Positions 18,412 through 26,475 of a DNA stretch of 64,000 bases are shown here, piece after piece. The notes under the pieces were generated by a model that worked only from the letters and a program-made list of their open reading frames with translations, searched no databases and was not told the origin of the DNA. The stretch's first letter is position 1. Every line of letters begins with the position of its first letter. Source of the DNA: Burkholderiaceae bacterium (GTDB lineage Bacteria > Pseudomonadota > Gammaproteobacteria > Burkholderiales > Burkholderiaceae_C); NCBI GenBank assembly GCA_024235855.1, contig JACKLN010000001.1:62001-126000 (forward strand), given 5' to 3'. Both the position numbers and the translations under genes were made by a program.

Positions 18412-19608
18412 TCAACCTCCCAGCGCCAGCTGCGGCGGCGTGCGCAGCGCATGCCAGATCGCCATGCCGCTGGCCAGCACGCCGCCGGCCAGCATCACGG
18501 CGAACGTGATCGCGGTCTCCGACGCCGCAAAGCTGAGGGTGCGCGGGAAGCCCGGCGCGATCAGGTTGCGCAGCAGCCAGGCACCGCCGAAGCTGGCCAG
18601 CGTCAGCGCCAGCGACTGCTCCAGGATCAGGCGCACGATCACGCGGTTGGGCGCGCCGATGAGCTTGAGCGTGGCGATGGACTTGATCTTCTCGATCGTC
18701 AGCACGTAGACGATGAGCGCGATGATCACGATGGACACCACCACCAGCAGCGTGCGGAACAGGCCCAGCACGCCGGAGATGCGCTTGAGCCGCCCCTCCA
18801 GCATCAGCGTGCGTTCCTCGTCGGTGGTGTAGACGTTGACGTACAGCCAGTCGCGCAGGTGCTGCGCCACCGCCGCACGGTCGGCGCCGGGCAGCAGGCG
18901 TACGAGCACGGCATTGACCTGCGCCGGCGCGCCGTTCACCAGCGGCAGCAGCCGCTCGGCCTGCGCGTCGGCATAGCCGGCAGCTTCCAGCCGCTGCAGC
19001 GTGGCCGCGCGCGACTGCTCCACCGCGCGCGGGTCCTGCTCGAACTGCACGTCCTGCGCGTCGGCCAGCGACATCCACAGCAGCGGGTTGCCCGAGGCGT
19101 CCACCGCGCCGGCGCTCACGCCCACCACGGTGTAGGTGTCGCCCGACAGCACGAAGCGGTCGCCCAGCGCCAGGCCCAGCTTGCGGTCGGCCACCACCTC
19201 GTAGTGCGCGGCGGTGATCGTGCGCCCTTCCACCAGCCGGCCCGGCCCGCCCAGGCCGCCGAAGACGTCGTAGCCGATGACAGTGAACTGCTGCTCGGCG
19301 CCGCGCCCCAGGGCCCGCTGCGCGGTGTAGAGCACCAGCGGACTGGCCTGCGCCACGCCCGGGGTGGCGGCCACGCTCTTGAAGCTGTCCAGCGGCAGGC
19401 GCGACGGTTCGTTGAACGGCCCGCCGCGGCCGCGTTCCACCACCCACAGGTCGGTGCGCAGGTTCTCGATCAGCCAGACGCCGTCGGCGATGTTGCCGCG
19501 GTAGATGCCGTTCATCACCAGCACGATGGCCAGCAGCATCGACACGCCGACGATGGTGGCGACGAACTTGCCGACGTGGCGGCGGATGTCCTTGACCGCG
19601 AGGTCCAT
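18412..19608 (-). CDS. ABC transporter permease, FtsX/DevC type
   Basis: A 398-residue permease with an N-terminal helix (about residues 15-36), a large periplasmic domain (about 40-270) and three C-terminal helices, the MacB/DevC layout. The cytoplasmic coupling region contains IKSIATLKLIGAPNRVIVRLILEQS, a standard FtsX signature. It starts MDLAVKDIRRHVGKFVAT. Gap to the ATPase gene is 2 bases and to the adaptor gene 12 bases, so the three proteins make one exporter. Confidence 0.93.
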   Translation of the reverse strand: MDLAVKDIRRHVGKFVATIVGVSMLLAIVLVMNGIYRGNIADGVWLIENLRTDLWVVERGRGGPFNEPSRLPLDSFKSVAATPGVAQASPLVLYTAQRALGRGAEQQFTVIGYDVFGGLGGPGRLVEGRTITAAHYEVVADRKLGLALGDRFVLSGDTYTVVGVSAGAVDASGNPLLWMSLADAQDVQFEQDPRAVEQSRAATLQRLEAAGYADAQAERLLPLVNGAPAQVNAVLVRLLPGADRAAVAQHLRDWLYVNVYTTDEERTLMLEGRLKRISGVLGLFRTLLVVVSIVIIALIVYVLTIEKIKSIATLKLIGAPNRVIVRLILEQSLALTLASFGGAWLLRNLIAPGFPRTLSFAASETAITFAVMLAGGVLASGMAIWHALRTPPQLALGG

Positions 19609-19620
19609 GGTGGACGCCGA

Positions 19621-20760
19621 TCAGTCGAGCGGGCGCACGCGCATGCCGTCGCGCACGCCGGCGGCCACGGCCACCACGGCAGTACCGGGCGCCGGCCCGT
19701 CGGCCAGCAGCAACTGCTCACCGTCGGTGGTGCCGGGCTTCACCGGCACGAAGCGCGTGCGGCCCTCGGCCACCGTCAGCACGCCGGGGCGGCCGTCGCG
19801 GTCGCGCAGCAGCGCGCCAGCCGGCACGCGCAGGCCGCGCTGCTCGCCGGCCATGACCGTGACCTCGGCCTCCTGGTCGATGGCAAAGCGCGCCGGTACG
19901 GCGTCGAAGGCGACGTGGACCTCGATCTCGCGCGTGGCCGGGTCGGACTGCCGCGCGATGCGCGCCACGCGGCCCGCGTGTTCGGCGCCCGAGCGCAGAC
20001 GGATGCGTGCCGGCTGGCCGGGCTGCAGCGCGGCCAGCCGGGCTTCATCGACGCGCATGCCCACCCAGACGCTGGCCGGGTCCACCAGGCGCAGCAGCGG
20101 GGTGCCGGGCACCACGGTGCTGCCCGGCTCCACCAGGCGCTGTACCACCAGCGCGTCGCTCGGCGCGCGCAGCTGGGCGAACGACGCCGTCACCTCGGCG
20201 GCGGCCAGGTCGTGCGCCGACGCGGCCAGCTCGGCCCGGCGCGCGGCCAGCGTGGCGGCGGCGCTCTGCTCGGCGGCCACGGCGGCGTCCAGCGCCGCCT
20301 GCGTGCTGTCCAGCCCGGCGGTGGAGACGAAGCCCTGCGCCTGCAGCGCGGCGTCACGCTGGGCACGGCTGCGCGCCAGGGTCAGGTCGGCCCGGGCCTT
20401 GCGCAGCGCCGCCTCGGCAGCCTCGATGTTGCGCGCCTGGGTATCGCGCTGCGCGGCCACGGTGTCGCGGCGCGCGCGCAGGTCGCGGTCGTCCAGCGCC
20501 ACCAGCAGGTCGCCGGCGCGCACGGTGTCGCCGATGTCGGCGTTCACCGCCGTGACGGTGGCCGTGAGGCGCGCCGCCAGCGTGAGCGGCACACGGGCCT
20601 GCACGGTGCCCGGCCCGGCCACGCGCACGGCCACCGTACCCTCGGCCACGGTGGCCACGGGCACCGCCACGGCCCGGCCAAAGCGCCACCAACCCGCGCC
20701 AGCGGCCACGGCCACCACGGCCACGGTCGCCAGGGCCGCGGCCCACCGCTGTCGGTTCAT
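19621..20760 (-). CDS. HlyD-type periplasmic adaptor (membrane fusion protein)
   Basis: A 379-residue adaptor: one N-terminal membrane helix (residues 8-28), a lipoyl half-motif (GTVAVRVAGPGTVQARVPLTL, then ADIGDTVRAGDLLVALDD), a helical hairpin at about residues 95-190, the second lipoyl half near residue 205 and a beta-barrel domain with VWVGMRVDEARL. Such adaptors link inner-membrane exporters to an outer-membrane channel; no channel gene lies nearby. First gene of the three-gene minus-strand operon. Confidence 0.92.
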   Translation of the reverse strand: MNRQRWAAALATVAVVAVAAGAGWWRFGRAVAVPVATVAEGTVAVRVAGPGTVQARVPLTLAARLTATVTAVNADIGDTVRAGDLLVALDDRDLRARRDTVAAQRDTQARNIEAAEAALRKARADLTLARSRAQRDAALQAQGFVSTAGLDSTQAALDAAVAAEQSAAATLAARRAELAASAHDLAAAEVTASFAQLRAPSDALVVQRLVEPGSTVVPGTPLLRLVDPASVWVGMRVDEARLAALQPGQPARIRLRSGAEHAGRVARIARQSDPATREIEVHVAFDAVPARFAIDQEAEVTVMAGEQRGLRVPAGALLRDRDGRPGVLTVAEGRTRFVPVKPGTTDGEQLLLADGPAPGTAVVAVAAGVRDGMRVRPLD

Positions 20761-20771
20761 CGTCTGCGCCT

Positions 20772-20787
20772 ATACGTCTGAGGGTAT
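20772..20787. promoter_or_regulatory. small dyad upstream of the ABC exporter operon
   Basis: ATAC (20772-20775) and GTAT (20784-20787) are spaced by 8 bases, 12 bases ahead of the HlyD-type start codon on the minus strand. It could be a repressor site, but the arms are short and chance is quite possible. Confidence 0.25.
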
Positions 20788-20831
20788 GGCGCGACTCTAG
20801 GCTTGGCCGGTGCCTGCCGGCTTGATCCGGA

Positions 20832-21623
20832 TCAATCGATGCGGGTCACTGCGCTGCGTGCGCCCAGCTGCCGGGACAGTTCAGCCGCACAGGCCTTCAG
20901 CGCCTGCGCCGGAGGGCCGTCGGGGCGCACGTCGAAGCTCGCGCTGGGGCCGATGGCCGTCAGGCTCAACACCAGGCGGTTGCCGGCGTCGAACACCGGC
21001 GCCGCCAGCGCCGACACGCCGGCCACCACACCGTCGTTGGCGGTGGCGATGCCGGCGTCGCGCACGGCAGCCAGTTCGCGTTCGAAGGCCGCATCGAACA
21101 CCGCCGTCGGGTCGCTGGCGCGGATCTCGGCGTGCGGCAGCCAGGCCGCGAACAGCGTGCCCGAGGCCGTGCCGCGCAGGCTCATCACCGTGCCGTGGCG
21201 CATCGCCACGTGCACCGGCAGCGGGCCGGGTTCGGTGCGCACGATGGTGGCGCCGCGTGGGCCCCAGACCGCGATGCCTACCGTTTGCCCCACCACTTCC
21301 GCCAGCCCAGGCAACTGGGCGCTGGCCAGCCGCACCGGGTCGCTCTGCTGCAGGCTGATCAGGCCCAGCTGCATGGCCAGGGGCCCCAGGCCGTAGTGGC
21401 CACTCGCTTCGTCCTGCACGATCAGGCCCAGTTTGCCGAAGCTGACCAGGTAGGGGTGGGCCTTGGGCGGTGCCATGCCGGCGGCCTGGGCCAGGTCCTT
21501 CAGCGCCATCGGCCGGCCCTCGTGCACCAGGGCCAGCAGCAGCCGGCCGCCGACCTCCACGCTCTGGATCCCGCGTTGTTCCTTCATGCTCGGGTTTTCG
21601 CTGATGTTGAATGCGTTGGACAT
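20832..21623 (-). CDS. IclR family transcriptional regulator
   Basis: A 263-residue regulator with an N-terminal winged helix (QSVEVGGRLLLALVHEGRPMALKDLAQAAGMAPPKAHPYLVSFGKLGLI) and an effector domain to the C-terminus (LGLISLQQ through LSLTAIG). It reads away from the aromatic operon that starts at 21693, so it is the likely controller of that operon. ATG 21623 is preferred to the longer start at 21668 because the longer form would translate through the dyad operator at 21625-21660; ATG 21587 (MKEQRG) is a second option. The effector is probably an aromatic acid of the pathway. Confidence 0.88.
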   Translation of the reverse strand: MSNAFNISENPSMKEQRGIQSVEVGGRLLLALVHEGRPMALKDLAQAAGMAPPKAHPYLVSFGKLGLIVQDEASGHYGLGPLAMQLGLISLQQSDPVRLASAQLPGLAEVVGQTVGIAVWGPRGATIVRTEPGPLPVHVAMRHGTVMSLRGTASGTLFAAWLPHAEIRASDPTAVFDAAFERELAAVRDAGIATANDGVVAGVSALAAPVFDAGNRLVLSLTAIGPSASFDVRPDGPPAQALKACAAELSRQLGARSAVTRID

Positions 21624-21624
21624 G

Positions 21625-21660
21625 ATTGAACGATTGACGGAGAATCCCGTCAAGTTCAAT
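21625..21660. promoter_or_regulatory. nested dyad operator between the IclR gene and the aromatic operon
   Basis: Inner arms TTGACGG (21634-21640) and CCGTCAA (21647-21653) are perfect with a 6-base spacer; outer arms ATTGAAC (21625-21631) and GTTCAAT (21654-21660) are also perfect, with 2 extra bases on the left. The whole fills the gap between divergent genes and includes a TTGACG that could serve as the -35 box of the operon promoter. Binding by the adjacent IclR protein is inferred. Confidence 0.65.
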
Positions 21661-21692
21661 ATAGACAAACGCGTTCAACAGGAGTCTTTGCG

Positions 21693-22649
21693 ATGACGAC
21701 AAAAGCCTTCGCCAGCCAGGCCGACCTCGAGGAAAAGAAGGTCAGCTTCACCAAGCTGTCGGACCACGCCTACGCCTACACCGCCGAGGGCGACCCGAAC
21801 ACCGGCATCGTGATCGGCGACGACGCGGTGATGGTCATCGACACCCAGGCCACGCCGGTGATGGCGCAGGACGTGATCCGCCGCATCCGCGAGGTCACCG
21901 ACAAACCGATCAAGTACGTGGTGCTGAGCCACTACCACGCGGTGCGCGTGCTCGGCGCCAGCGCCTACCAGCCGGAGCACATCATCGCCAGCGAGGACAC
22001 GCTGAGCCTGATCAAGGAACGCGGCGAGCAGGACAAGGCCAGCGAGATCGGCCGCTTCCCGCGCCTGTTCCGCAACGTGGAGAGCGTGCCGCCGGGCCTG
22101 ACCTGGCCGACGATGACCTTCACCGGGAAGATGACGCTGTGGCTGGGCAAGCTGGAAGTGCAGCTGATCCAGCTCGGCCGCGGCCACACCAAGGGCGACA
22201 CCGTGGTCTGGCTGCCGCAGGAAAAAATCCTGTTCAGCGGCGACCTGGTGGAGTTCGACGCCACGCCGTACGCCGGCGACGCGTACTTCAGCGACTGGCC
22301 GCAGACGCTGGCCAACATCGCCGCGCTGAAGCCCGAGAAGCTGGTGCCCGGCCGCGGCGCCGCGCTGCAGACGCCCGACGAAGTGGCCCAGGGCCTGGCC
22401 GGCACGCGCGCCTTCATCGCCGACGTCTACGCTGCCGTGAAGGCCGGCGCCGCCGCCGGCAAGGACCTGAAGGCCGTCTACCAGGAGACCATGGCCGCGG
22501 TGCGCCCGAAGTACGGCCACTGGGTCATCTTCGACCACTGCATGCCGTTCGACGTGACGCGCGCCTTTGATGAGGCCACGCAGTACCGCGACCCGCGCAT
22601 CTGGACCGCCGAGCGCGACATCGAGATGTGGAAGGCGCTCGAGTCCTGA
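21693..22649 (+). CDS. metallo-beta-lactamase fold hydrolase with altered metal motif
   Basis: A 318-residue MBL-fold protein: strand GIVIGDDAVMVIDTQ, then SHYHAVRVLGAS where the standard motif would be H-x-H-x-D-H. His80 and His82 are kept but the Asp and last His are replaced (Val84, Arg85), so the second metal site should be missing. GRGHTKGD (His) and LFSGDLVEFD (Asp) are present. First gene of the aromatic operon. It may hydrolyse a ring-fission or ester intermediate, or have lost standard hydrolysis. Start ATG 21693 has AGGAG 12 bases upstream. Confidence 0.88.
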   Translation: MTTKAFASQADLEEKKVSFTKLSDHAYAYTAEGDPNTGIVIGDDAVMVIDTQATPVMAQDVIRRIREVTDKPIKYVVLSHYHAVRVLGASAYQPEHIIASEDTLSLIKERGEQDKASEIGRFPRLFRNVESVPPGLTWPTMTFTGKMTLWLGKLEVQLIQLGRGHTKGDTVVWLPQEKILFSGDLVEFDATPYAGDAYFSDWPQTLANIAALKPEKLVPGRGAALQTPDEVAQGLAGTRAFIADVYAAVKAGAAAGKDLKAVYQETMAAVRPKYGHWVIFDHCMPFDVTRAFDEATQYRDPRIWTAERDIEMWKALES

Positions 22650-22680
22650 CACCCACCACTTGATCCGAAGGAGGCCCGTC

Positions 22681-23220
22681 ATGGCCATCGAACGCATCCA
22701 CCACGTCGCCTACCGCTGCAAGGACGCCAAGCAGACGGTGGAGTGGTACCGCCAGCACCTGGGCATGGAATTCGTGCTCGCGATCGCCGAGGACAAGGTG
22801 CCGTCCACGCACGCGCCGGACCCGTACATGCACGTGTTCCTGGATGCGGGCCACGGCAACGTGCTGGCCTTCTTCGAGCTGCCCAACTCGCCCGACATGG
22901 GCCGCGACGCAGCGACGCCCGAGTGGGTGCAGCACCTGGCCTTCAAGGTCGGCAGCGTGGCCGAGCTGGAGGCCACGAAGGCGAAGCTGGAGGCCGCCGG
23001 CATCCCGGTGGTGGGCGTGACCGACCACACCATCTTCAAGTCGATCTACTTCTTCGACCCCAACGGCCACCGGCTGGAGCTGGCCTGCGACACGGCCACG
23101 CCCGAGATGAACGCCAAGCTGGACGCGGTGAAGTGGGAGATGCTCGACGAGTGGGCGAAGACCCGGCGTGCGCCCAAGCACGCCGCGTGGATGCATGAGC
23201 AGGAATTCGCGGGGTCCTGA
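22681..23220 (+). CDS. VOC family protein (glyoxalase/extradiol dioxygenase fold)
   Basis: A 179-residue protein with two VOC modules: IERIHHVAYRCKDAKQTVEWY at the start, WVQHLAFKVGSVAELEATKAKLE in the middle and IYFFDPNGHRLELAC near residue 130. His8, His82 and Glu in RLELA make the usual three-residue metal site. Members act as glyoxalases, dioxygenases or isomerases. ATG 22681 follows GAAGGAGG. Position between the MBL protein and an FAD monooxygenase points to a step in breakdown of a hydroxylated aromatic acid, not further defined. Confidence 0.87.
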   Translation: MAIERIHHVAYRCKDAKQTVEWYRQHLGMEFVLAIAEDKVPSTHAPDPYMHVFLDAGHGNVLAFFELPNSPDMGRDAATPEWVQHLAFKVGSVAELEATKAKLEAAGIPVVGVTDHTIFKSIYFFDPNGHRLELACDTATPEMNAKLDAVKWEMLDEWAKTRRAPKHAAWMHEQEFAGS

Positions 23221-23222
23221 CC

Positions 23223-24869
23223 ATGCTCAGCACCTACACCTGGCCCAAGTTCCCCGCCAGCCCGGCCCCCGAGGTCGGCGGCCCGGTGCGGCGCGTGCCG
23301 CTGGTCATCGTCGGCGCCGGCCCGGTGGGCCTGTGCGCCGGCATCGACGCCGCGCTGCGTGACCTGCCGGCCGTGCTGCTGGACGACGACGACACGGTCT
23401 CCGTCGGCTCGCGCGGTGTCTGCTACGCCAAGCGCACGCTGGAGATCCTGGACCGCCTGGGTGCCGGCCAGCGCGTGCTGGACAAGGGCGTGACCTGGAA
23501 CGTGGGCCGCACCTTCGAAGGCGAGCGCGAGGTCTTCAGCTTCGACCTGCTGCCGGAATCGGGCCACCAGCGCCCGGGCATGGTCAACCTGCAGCAGTAC
23601 TACCTTGAGGAATACCTGGTCGACCGCGCGCGCGACCTGCCGGCGCTGGACCTGCGCTGGAAGCACAAGGTGGTGTCGGTGGAAGCGCGCGACGACGGCG
23701 CCATCGTGCAGGTGGAGACCGCGCAGGGCCCGTACACGCTGCACGCCGACTGGCTGATCGTGGCCGACGGCGCGCGCAGCCCGATCCGCCGTGCGATGGG
23801 GCTGGACATCGAGGGCCACGTCTTCCAGGACCGCTTCCTGATCGCCGACGTGGTGCTCGACGCCGAGCCCTTCCCGCTGGAGAAGACCGAGCGCCGCTTC
23901 TGGTTCCACCCCACCTTCTTCGCCGGCCAGAGCGCGCTGATGCACCGCCAGGCCGACGACGTCTGGCGGCTGGATTTCCAGCTCGGCTGGGAGGCCGACC
24001 CCGAGGCCGAGAAGCAGCCCGAGCGGGTCGAGCCGCGCATCCGCCAGGCGCTGGACCAGCAGGGCTTCGCCCACATCGGCTTCAAGCTGGAGTGGGTGAG
24101 CGTCTACACCTTCCAGTGCCGGCGCATGACCGACTTCCGCCACGGCCGCCTGCTGTTCGTGGGTGACGCGGCACACCAGGTCTCGCCCTTCGGCGCACGC
24201 GGCGCCAACTCCGGCATCCAGGACACGGACAACCTCGTCTGGAAGCTGGCCGCGGTGATCCGCGGCGAGGCGCCGGAGACGCTGCTGGACAGCTATGCGG
24301 TCGAGCGTGAACTCGCGGCCGACGAGAACATCCTGAATTCCACGCGCGCCACCGACTTCATGACGCCCAAGAGCCGCGCCGCGCAGACGCTGCGCGACGC
24401 CGTGCTCAGCCTGGCCGGCACGGTGCCGGGCGTGCGCGCGCTGGTCAACAGCGGGCGGCTGTCGGTGCCCAGCACCTATGGCGGGTCGCCGCTGAACACG
24501 GCCGACGGCGAGGACTTCGACGGCTGGATGCTGCCGGGCGCACCGATGGACGACGCGCCGGTGCAGGGCCCGCGCGGGCCGTGGCTGCTGCCGCACCTGG
24601 GCGACGGCTTTGCGCTGCTGTACTTCGGCACGCCGGATGCCGCCACGCAGACCGCGCTGAAGGCGCTGCCGCTGGCCACCCTGCTGGTGGACGGCGAGGC
24701 CGCGGGCTTCACCACGGTGAAGGATGTCGAAGGCCTGGTGGCCCGCCGCTGCGGCCTGCCTGCCGGCGGCTGCCTTCTGGTGCGCCCCGACCAGCACGTG
24801 GCGGCGCGTTGGCGGGCCTTCGACGCCGATGCCGTGCGCAGCGCGCTGGCGCGCGCCACGGGCCACTGA
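23223..24869 (+). CDS. FAD-dependent aromatic monooxygenase (PheA/MhpA type)
   Basis: A 548-residue class A flavoprotein hydroxylase. The N-terminus has the dinucleotide fold VIVGAGPVGLCAG, followed by VADGARSPIRRAMGL (the DG motif) and LLFVGDAAHQVSPFGARGANSG (the GD motif), then a thioredoxin-like C-terminal domain as in phenol hydroxylases. These enzymes use NAD(P)H and O2 to hydroxylate a phenolic ring. With DUF2783, hmgA and fahA directly downstream, a reaction leading to homogentisate (for example on 3-hydroxyphenylacetate) is a reasonable guess. It starts 2 bases after the VOC gene. Confidence 0.92.
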   Translation: MLSTYTWPKFPASPAPEVGGPVRRVPLVIVGAGPVGLCAGIDAALRDLPAVLLDDDDTVSVGSRGVCYAKRTLEILDRLGAGQRVLDKGVTWNVGRTFEGEREVFSFDLLPESGHQRPGMVNLQQYYLEEYLVDRARDLPALDLRWKHKVVSVEARDDGAIVQVETAQGPYTLHADWLIVADGARSPIRRAMGLDIEGHVFQDRFLIADVVLDAEPFPLEKTERRFWFHPTFFAGQSALMHRQADDVWRLDFQLGWEADPEAEKQPERVEPRIRQALDQQGFAHIGFKLEWVSVYTFQCRRMTDFRHGRLLFVGDAAHQVSPFGARGANSGIQDTDNLVWKLAAVIRGEAPETLLDSYAVERELAADENILNSTRATDFMTPKSRAAQTLRDAVLSLAGTVPGVRALVNSGRLSVPSTYGGSPLNTADGEDFDGWMLPGAPMDDAPVQGPRGPWLLPHLGDGFALLYFGTPDAATQTALKALPLATLLVDGEAAGFTTVKDVEGLVARRCGLPAGGCLLVRPDQHVAARWRAFDADAVRSALARATGH

Positions 24870-24881
24870 GGAGCCGACACG

Positions 24882-25130
24882 ATGAACACGACCCATCTCA
24901 ACACCCGCCCCAACTTCGGCATCCCCGGCGAGCGCTACCGCCACCCCTACATGCCGGGCGACGCCTTCTACGACCGCCTGGTCAGTGCCCACCGCGACCT
25001 CAGCGACGCGCAGAGCGAGATGCTCAACGCCCGCCTGCTGCTGCTGCTGGCCAATCACATCGGCGACCTGCGGGTGCTGGACGAAGCGATCGCCCTGGCC
25101 CGCGACGGCGTCGAGCAGGTGCGCCCATGA
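24882..25130 (+). CDS. DUF2783 domain protein
   Basis: An 82-residue protein; FYDRLVSAHRDLSDAQSEMLNARLLLLLANHIGD is the DUF2783 core, a two-helix unit. In related bacteria it usually follows the FAD monooxygenase of this type, as here (12-base gap), so a small accessory or complex-forming role with the hydroxylase is likely, though untested. Its stop codon overlaps the start of a short reading frame leading into hmgA. Confidence 0.88.
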   Translation: MNTTHLNTRPNFGIPGERYRHPYMPGDAFYDRLVSAHRDLSDAQSEMLNARLLLLLANHIGDLRVLDEAIALARDGVEQVRP

Positions 25131-25192
25131 GCGCGCCGGGCCGTTCCCAAGCGCTCATCCCGGAGTGCGCAGCACGGAGGGTAGTCCAGTGA
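25127..25192 (+). other. short leader reading frame coupled to hmgA (possible dispersed mini-element)
   Basis: A 21-codon frame starts at ATG 25127, overlapping the DUF2783 stop, and ends in a TGA (25190-25192) that overlaps the GTG start of hmgA. Its product begins MSAPGRSQALIPECAARR. It also carries the hmgA ribosome site GGAGG (25176-25180). From memory, leaders beginning MSAPGR are repeated before many unrelated genes in Burkholderiales; I could not check this. It may be a translation-coupling leader or a mobile small repeat. Confidence 0.45.
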
Positions 25193-26475
25193 CCCTGTCG
25201 TATCTGACCGGCTTCGGCAACCAGTTCGCCACCGAGGCCGTGCCCGGCACGCTGCCGGTGGGCCGCAACAGCCCGCAGCGCGTGGCCCACGGGCTGTACG
25301 CCGAGCTGCTGTCGGGCAGCGCCTTCACCGCGCCGCGCGCCGAGAACCGCCGCACCTGGATGTACCGCCGCCAGCCCAGCGTGGTGGTGGGCGGCTACGA
25401 GGCCATGGACCTGCCCTTCTGGCGCACCGGCGCCGCCGCCGGGGTGGACGTGCCGCCGGACCCGCTGCGCTGGCACCCGGCCGCGGCGCCCGAGGGCGAG
25501 TACGACTTCATCGACGGCCTGCGCACGATGGTGCTCAACGGCGACGCCGACGCGCAGACCGGCGTGGCCGCGCACGTGGTCTTCGCCAACCGGCCGATGG
25601 ACCGGCGCGCGCTGGTGAATGCCGACGGCGAGATGCTGGTGGTGCCGCAAAGCGGCCGATTCACCTTCACCACCGAGCTCGGCATGTTGCAGGCCGAACC
25701 CGGCCAGGTCGTGCTGCTCCCGCGGGGCCTGGCCTTCAAGGTGGCGGTCGATGGCCCCAGCACCGCCTACGTCTGCGAGAACCACGGCGCGCCCTTCCGC
25801 CTGCCCGAACTCGGCCCCATTGGCAGCAACGGCCTGGCCAACCCGCGCGACTTCGAGCACCCGGTGGCGGCCTTCGAAGACACGCCTGGCGCGTATCAGA
25901 TCGTCAAGAAGACCGGCGGCCGGTTCTGGCGCGCCACGCAGGACCACACGCCGTTCGACGTGGTGGCCTGGCACGGCAACCTGGCGCCCTGCCGCTACGA
26001 CACGCGGCACTTCATGGTCATCGGCTCCATCAGCTTCGACCACCCCGACCCCAGCATCTTCACGGTGCTCACCAGCCCCAGCGACACGCCGGGGGTGGCC
26101 AACTGCGACTTCGTGATCTTCCCGCCGCGCTGGCTGGTGGCCGAGGACACCTTCCGCCCGCCCTGGTACCACCGCAACGTGATGAGCGAGTTCATGGGGC
26201 TGGTCTACGGCCAGTACGACGCCAAGCCCGAGGGCTTCCGCCCCGGCGGCGCCAGCCTGCACAACAGCATGGTGCCGCACGGGCCCGACACCGACGCGTT
26301 CACCAAGGCCAGCAGCGCCGCGCTGGCGCCGCACAAGCTCGACGCCACGCTGGCCTTCATGTTCGAGAGCCGCTGGCGCTTCAAGCCCACGGCGTGGGCG
26401 ATGCGCGACGGCGCGCGCGATGCGCGTTACGCTGACTGCTGGTCAGGACTCGCCGACAACTTCAAGCGCCCATGA
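25189..26475 (+). CDS. hmgA: homogentisate 1,2-dioxygenase
   Basis: A 428-residue enzyme that opens the ring of homogentisate to maleylacetoacetate with a mononuclear Fe(II). It has the standard start YLTGFGNQFATEA and the NSPQRVAHGLYAE segment; the iron ligands lie in PPWYHRNVMSEFMGL (His and Glu, near residues 327-333) and HNSMVPHGPD (near residue 360). Length matches the family. GTG 25189 is chosen because GGAGG lies 8 bases upstream and the conserved N-terminus begins at once. The end overlaps fahA by 4 bases. Confidence 0.97.
   Translation: MTLSYLTGFGNQFATEAVPGTLPVGRNSPQRVAHGLYAELLSGSAFTAPRAENRRTWMYRRQPSVVVGGYEAMDLPFWRTGAAAGVDVPPDPLRWHPAAAPEGEYDFIDGLRTMVLNGDADAQTGVAAHVVFANRPMDRRALVNADGEMLVVPQSGRFTFTTELGMLQAEPGQVVLLPRGLAFKVAVDGPSTAYVCENHGAPFRLPELGPIGSNGLANPRDFEHPVAAFEDTPGAYQIVKKTGGRFWRATQDHTPFDVVAWHGNLAPCRYDTRHFMVIGSISFDHPDPSIFTVLTSPSDTPGVANCDFVIFPPRWLVAEDTFRPPWYHRNVMSEFMGLVYGQYDAKPEGFRPGGASLHNSMVPHGPDTDAFTKASSAALAPHKLDATLAFMFESRWRFKPTAWAMRDGARDARYADCWSGLADNFKRP

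Noticed and set aside
21624..21668. Longer N-terminus for the IclR regulator
   Set aside because: It would translate through the perfect dyad operator, and the family needs no such extension.
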